From positions 3,906,001 through 3,970,000 of the forward strand of contig JAULSN010000002.1 of the NCBI GenBank assembly GCA_033439765.1: a DNA stretch of 64,000 nucleotides. The letters are read 5' to 3'. Source of the DNA: Lasiosphaeria ovina. Its lineage: Eukaryota; Ascomycota; Sordariomycetes; Sordariales; Lasiosphaeriaceae. Positions 59,433 through 64,000 of this stretch are shown here, piece after piece (position 1 is the stretch's first letter; every line of letters begins with the position of its first letter). Below the pieces are notes generated by a model, which saw only the letters and a program-made list of their open reading frames with translations, was not told the DNA's origin and did no database searches. The position numbers and the translations under genes were made by a program.

Positions 59433-62072
59433 CTAAAGATGAACAGCCATGGCGTCGGAGCGGTCAAAGGCCTTGTTGCACGTCGGACACTTTCTCATGC
59501 GGTTGGCGAGTCGAGTGTCAATGCACACGTTGCAGAAAACGTGGCCGCAACCCTTCAAGATGGTGTTCTTGAAGTTGGACTTGCAGACGCAGAGCACCAA
59601 ATTCTAATCACAGTTAGCACAAGCGGGCCCAAATCGGTTTACCGCTTCGGGGTGCAAAACTCACCCTGAGCATCTCCTCCTCCTCCGTCGAGTTGTTTTG
59701 GCACTTTTGTTTCCACTTGTCGCAATCCTTGGAGGTTTCCCTGACCCGGACCTTGAGCTTCTCGAGCTCCGTCTCCAGGTTCATACCCTGTTCCTTCATT
59801 GACGCATGTACCGAGTCCTTTGACTTGACGAGGCTTGCCAGATCTGAGATCTGAGTCTTCACTGACTCGGCTCTCCGCGTCGCTTCTGCGCACGCCGCCT
59901 CCAGCTTCTTGCTTTCGGCCAGAATCGAAGCGTTAGACTGCTTCAGGTCCGTAATCTGCTTCTCCAGACTGCCGATCAACGCCCGGTTTTGCGTCTCGAC
60001 ATCTTTTAGCTGCGAGATAATCTCGGAGCTTTTGTTGTTCTGTGCCCGAAGCGTACGAATCTCGGCGGTTCGGATATCCATATCCTTCCGTGCGGCGAAA
60101 TACTTCTGGTCAGCCTTGCTCTTCTCGGCCGTGAGGACGGCAATTCGGTCCTCTAGGCCCAGGAAATCCATCACTTTCTTGTTCGCCAAAGCCACAGACT
60201 TCTTGTACGACTTTTCCAAAAGCGGTAATTCCTTGTTGATTGCCTCAAAGTCCTTCTCGAGTTTCGTGTACTTTTGCTTCAGCTCGTCCACTGTCAGGGC
60301 CTCGAGGTCTGGTCGAACGTCTGACATGGTCGCATCTTCGCTTGGTCTTAGCCGCTCAAGTTTCGACTCGAGTTGTGAGATGCGGTCGCCCTTGGCCTCG
60401 ACAAGTTCGCTGAGATGCGAGGACGCCGTCTTTTCTTGTTCTTGGCTGGCTTTTCGCATGGCCAACTCTGCAAGGAGTTCGTCCCGCGCCGAGCGAATAC
60501 GTGTAAGGTCTTGGTCCTTCTGCTGGATCTGGTCTTCCAGCTCAAGTGTGAGGGACTGTGCCTCATTCTCAAGCTGGACCCGCCAAGCCGTCCGCTCCGC
60601 TCGGAGCTTCTCTGCGTCTTCGCGCAGCTCTTTGTTGGTTGATTGTAGGTGGTTGATGCGCTTGATAAGGTCCTCGTTCTGGGCCTTAAATTGCTTGAAA
60701 ACATCGGTTCGCGCGTAGTCTTCGTCCGAAATGACTTCCTTCTTGGCTCTGAAGGTAGCGTTCTCGTCTTGCAAGGCCTGGATCTCGGATAACGCTGCCT
60801 TGATTTGTTCCTTCTGCTTGGCAATAACTGCCACGGCTTCTTGATGCTGAATTCTGAGCGCGTCACTGTCACCATTGGACATGCCGGAGCCGGATCCATT
60901 TTCATCGTTCGAGTTCGGGCGGCTCGTCGCGTTGGTTAGCGCCTGCTGTTCCAGCTTCTGGACTTGAGCACTCCGAACGCGGTCCAGTTTGCGCTCGGCC
61001 TTTATCACCTTCAACGTCGCTGTGTCGTACTGTTCTGAAAGTGACGCGTTCTCGGCCTCCAGGCGATCGATCTTGACGATTAACTCTTTCTGGTTCGCTA
61101 ACAGAGATTTGACTTGGCTTTCCAGCTGCGCTACTTCGGGTTTGACGTCGCCTCTCTCGCTAGCGAGGCGCTTGAACAGTATCTCAGCCTTTGATTTGAG
61201 TGTCTTGCCTTTGTCGCCTAAATGTTTTTGGAAGTCCTTGCTGTCCTTGAAGGACAAGCTGGATAACGATGTTGCATCTAGCCAAGTCAGACTCGGTTCG
61301 CAGCGTATGGGGGAGATTTCGTACCTAATGGACTGCGTGAAGACACGGCACCGTCGGCAAGCAACTCGATTTCTTGTATAAACTGGGTCGCATTAGCGGC
61401 AAGCAGAGGCGTCGCGCGATTGGGAATCCCACCTGTAGCAACCAGGCGTCCATTATCCGGATATGGTCGTCATGGTATAAGGCGTTCTTCTCCAATTCTA
61501 GACAGTGGATCTCTAGATTTGACTTCTCGCGTTTATACTCGAGCATTTGGCGATAAATGGCGCCCTTTTGAAAGTCCTATGCATAACCAAACCAGTCAGA
61601 CCTTGATCCCATCAACAGTGTTCAGGAAGTGCGCATGTGTGTGTACATCGTAGCGGAAGTGGCAATATGATGGTTTGAGTGGCAAGAGGGGACTGGAAAG
61701 AGATAAACGGCTGGGAGTCGGGCATGCTGTTCCCAGCGAGCCGCGCATTAGCAACGATCACGGAGAGTGCTCCTGCGAAATCATGATGCTGTTGTCGGCA
61801 GCCACAAGAAACGCGAGAAGCGCCCTGGGCATGACAGACGTGGCCGCGCTCTGGAGTTGATGGGACCGGGCACGTGTGGTCGATCGCAGGGAGATGGTCT
61901 GAAGACAGACGAAGGCACCAGAACATCATATAACACTCACCTCAATCCAGGCCTCTTCTTTCATGTCGCCGGGATCGTCTTTGGATTTGCTGTTACCGTT
62001 TACTGCTTGTCGCTTGCTAGGCGGAGCGCAGTCGTCGACCGCGCTGGAGGCCGGTCTCTTCCTGTCCTCCAT
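59433..62072 (-). CDS. bre1: E3 ubiquitin ligase Bre1 (histone H2B monoubiquitination)
   Basis: Bre1 with the E2 Rad6 monoubiquitinates H2B on transcribed chromatin. Minus-strand exons are 62072-61941, 61576-61433, 61382-61325, 61277-59665 and 59603-59433, with introns of 364, 50, 47 and 61 nt; all phases agree and the product has 705 residues. The N-terminus [24 protein letters not shown] is followed by [22 protein letters not shown] and [14 protein letters not shown], the Rad6-binding-type segment. A long coiled coil covers about residues 85-645. The C-terminal RING (about 650-696) reads [29 protein letters not shown]...[10 protein letters not shown]. The first zinc-ligand pair is C-V-C rather than the usual C-X2-C (see findings). 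Otherwise the C3HC4 pattern is complete. Confidence 0.94.
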
Positions 62073-62750
62073 CTTGGCGAAGGTGGCAGGACGAGGCAAC
62101 ACGGAAGGCGAAGTGGCAATCGGCATCAGAAAAAGGGCTAGGGAGGTGCGAAAAAGACAAAGGAAACGTGCAAAGGAGCAGGACCCGGACGCGAAAGGAT
62201 ATGTGCGTTTCGTTTCGGCAAGGCGACAAGGTGGAAAAAATGAGATAACGGCTGTGAAGGAGTGTGCGGTTTGGGGGGGTGGAAAGAATGGAGGAGAGGA
62301 GACCTGCAAGCGACCCGGGCCTGGCGACTGATGACCAAGGAAAGCCATTTCGAAGATTGATGGCCACGCTAGGCCGTATTGACCCTAGCGGGGTTTGGTC
62401 AGATTGACCTAACTGGGTGGGGGACGGGGCTCTTAGGGGCCGTCGATTCACGCACCCCACCTTTTCCTTTTCCTAACCAACAAACACGCCGCATTCAAGC
62501 AGTGAACTTTACACTTTGCTTCGATTAATTATACACACCGTGGCATAGCTCAAAAACACAGGCATCACCACAATACAACTCGGCGCTGCAAGCGCCGACA
62601 CTGCCAGCCGGTAAAGGCAATCAGCCAGACACGACCTCGTCCTAGATCTTACATTTTCTCCAACAAGAAAGTCCAGGCGATGCTCTTCGGCCTACCCGCA
62701 ATCCTCTGTCTACTTTCAAAAGACGGGTTGCGGGGCAGTGACTCGCCAAG
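62073..62750. promoter_or_regulatory. Divergent promoter, bre1 / bdp1
   Basis: 678 nt separate the divergent start codons and must contain both promoters. The bre1 side is purine-rich on the plus strand (62130-62290). No further gene is seen. Confidence 0.55.
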
Positions 62751-64000
62751 ATGCTGAAGAAGAAATCGGGCTTCAAGCCAAAGGCCGCTGTTCGCCGCTC
62801 TGCACCCACGACATCCACATCCCAAGATGCCGAACGTGGAAGAACTGCAGAGCGACTGTCGAGCACCCCCGCCCCGACTCCGGCTCCAACTCCCGCTCCG
62901 GCACCAGTCTCGACTCTCGGCCAAGACCCGGTAACATCCTCACGGTCGAGCCCCCCCGCGCAACTAGCTTCCGCTTCTCAGCAAGATACGACTGCGCCGT
63001 TGGTAACACAAAGCCATGGCGATTCAACTTCTGTGACTACAGTAGGGCCTGATACTAGCACGCCAAGCACCGGCCCTACAAGTACTGGCCCGGCAGAAAA
63101 CGATTCCGGCAGCCAAGGAGCAGAACCACAAGCAGACACATCTACAGTTACAACTAACCCTACTGCGGAATTGCCCACCCGACCTGAGCACGCCGTATCT
63201 ACGGCTGCTACAATCCCACAGGCCCGAGAGAGCTCGTCATTGGAAATATCAGCTGCGGCAGTCGGCTCAAGCGAAAAGCTTGTTTCCGAGGATCCACTGG
63301 CTACAGTCCCGGCTGCCGGTGAAGCTCCAAGCTCCGAGGCCGAAGCTAGCACTCCGCAGATTGCAACACCGCAAGTCGGGGAAACCACTGCCCCTTTACC
63401 ACCTAACACAAGCACCCAATCTGCTACCGAGAGCTTGTCCTCGTCACTTCACCCAACGTCGAGCACTACCTCGCGAGCTGCTTCCACCTCGACCCCCCTC
63501 CAGCCAACGCGCTCTACGTCTCCCCCAACTTCGGTCACCCCGGGAATTCTGCCCGAACAACAAAGCAGTCTTCAAATCCAGCCCCCTCAGGTAGTGATAT
63601 CTCCTGCGGATAGCGCAGAGAGCAGCCGACCCCAGACAGCTGTTGAAGATGCGACTGAGCCTTCTACACAAGCGGCGCCGCCCGCAGCCCCGAAGGCAAA
63701 ACGAGGACGGAAACGCAAGGCCGACGCAGCAACTGGGGAAGGTACCGACCAAGACAACGGCGCTGCTGCCCCAGCCCCCGAGAATCGTCCCAGAGCGAAG
63801 AGAGCCGCTCCACTTCCGGGAGAAGAAGGGCATTCAGGTACCGCAGAGGGGCAAGCAGCACCTCGGACGACGCGTGGCAGAAAGCGGAAGGCGACAGCGG
63901 CAACAGAAGGACCCAATGAGGGCGATGATGGGGGCGAATCTCAGGCAAAAAGAACATCGGCCAGACAGCGGGAGATGACACCTGAAAATGCCGAAGAGGT
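62751..64000 (+). CDS. bdp1: TFIIIB subunit Bdp1 (B''), N-terminal part, 3'-truncated by window end
   Basis: Bdp1 joins TBP and Brf1 to form TFIIIB, which recruits RNA polymerase III to tRNA and 5S genes. An uninterrupted frame runs from ATG 62751 to the window end (416 codons) without a stop. It begins MLKKKSGFKPKAAVRRSAPT, like the basic start of Bdp1. A long Ser/Thr/Pro/Ala-rich disordered region follows, with AT-hook-like basic blocks (KAKRGRKRKAD near residue 320, TTRGRKRKAT near 375). The last visible part, KRTSARQREMTPENAEE, matches the region preceding the conserved core in fungal Bdp1. The SANT domain that would settle the identity lies beyond the window. Alternatives are other disordered AT-hook proteins. 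Confidence 0.72.
   Translation, partial: MLKKKSGFKPKAAVRRSAPTTSTSQDAERGRTAERLSSTPAPTPAPTPAPAPVSTLGQDPVTSSRSSPPAQLASASQQDTTAPLVTQSHGDSTSVTTVGPDTSTPSTGPTSTGPAENDSGSQGAEPQADTSTVTTNPTAELPTRPEHAVSTAATIPQARESSSLEISAAAVGSSEKLVSEDPLATVPAAGEAPSSEAEASTPQIATPQVGETTAPLPPNTSTQSATESLSSSLHPTSSTTSRAASTSTPLQPTRSTSPPTSVTPGILPEQQSSLQIQPPQVVISPADSAESSRPQTAVEDATEPSTQAAPPAAPKAKRGRKRKADAATGEGTDQDNGAAAPAPENRPRAKRAAPLPGEEGHSGTAEGQAAPRTTRGRKRKATAATEGPNEGDDGGESQAKRTSARQREMTPENAEE

Noticed and set aside
59909..60718. Open frame antisense to bre1 (269 codons)
   Set aside because: Ser/Arg/Phe-rich complement of the Glu/Lys/Leu coiled coil; a compositional shadow.

Overview
This window is nuclear DNA from a filamentous ascomycete (Pezizomycotina, most likely Sordariomycetes). 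The evidence is short GT-AG introns (47-364 nt, most under 120) with CTAAC/CTGAC-type branch sites, protein families in their filamentous-fungal form (Tel1, Cul4, velvet, Bre1, Bdp1), pyrimidine-rich leaders, and intergenic DNA scattered with short palindromic motifs of the TACCTAGGTA and TACTCCGTA type. The species cannot be fixed from the window alone.

Layout. (1) 1-9300 (+): TEL1/ATM checkpoint kinase, lacking only its first few codons, in eight exons and with one apparent single-base frameshift. (2) 10250-13036 (+): cullin-4. (3) 18588-19774 (+): a secreted, probably GPI-anchored protein of unknown function. (4) 19775-34878: a 15-kb gene desert with one tRNA-Gly(GCC), degenerate repeats and palindromic motifs. 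(5) 34879-36303 (+): a VelC-type velvet regulator, directly downstream of the desert. (6) 38721-48975: a compact housekeeping block holding a probable mitochondrial Sel1/TPR-like protein (-), UTP16/BUD21 (+), triosephosphate isomerase (+), mitochondrial ribosomal protein mL43/MRPL51 (-), U1 snRNP 70K/SNP1 (+) and MRT4 (-). (7) 52405-56551 (+): a full-size ABCB/MDR exporter, followed by a 258-bp MITE-like inverted-repeat element. (8) 57910-62072: a SARAF-like ER calcium-entry regulator (+) convergent with BRE1, the H2B E3 ligase (-). (9) 62751-64000 (+): 5' part of the TFIIIB subunit BDP1, cut by the window end.

Functional themes. The window is dominated by conserved nuclear housekeeping: DNA damage signalling (Tel1), chromatin and DNA-damage ubiquitination (Cul4, Bre1), ribosome assembly (Utp16, Mrt4), splicing (Snp1) and Pol III transcription (Bdp1). 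Three gene pairs are divergent over short shared promoters (40068-40620, 44480-44885, 62073-62750). No secondary-metabolite cluster, CRISPR array, virus or intact transposon was recognised, and no convincing new multi-gene system. The most notable items are small: a C-X-C instead of C-X2-C at the first zinc-ligand pair of the Bre1 RING, an apparent frameshift in TEL1, an apparent compensated double frameshift in the mitochondrial gene, the MITE-like element, and the motif-rich desert in front of the velvet gene.
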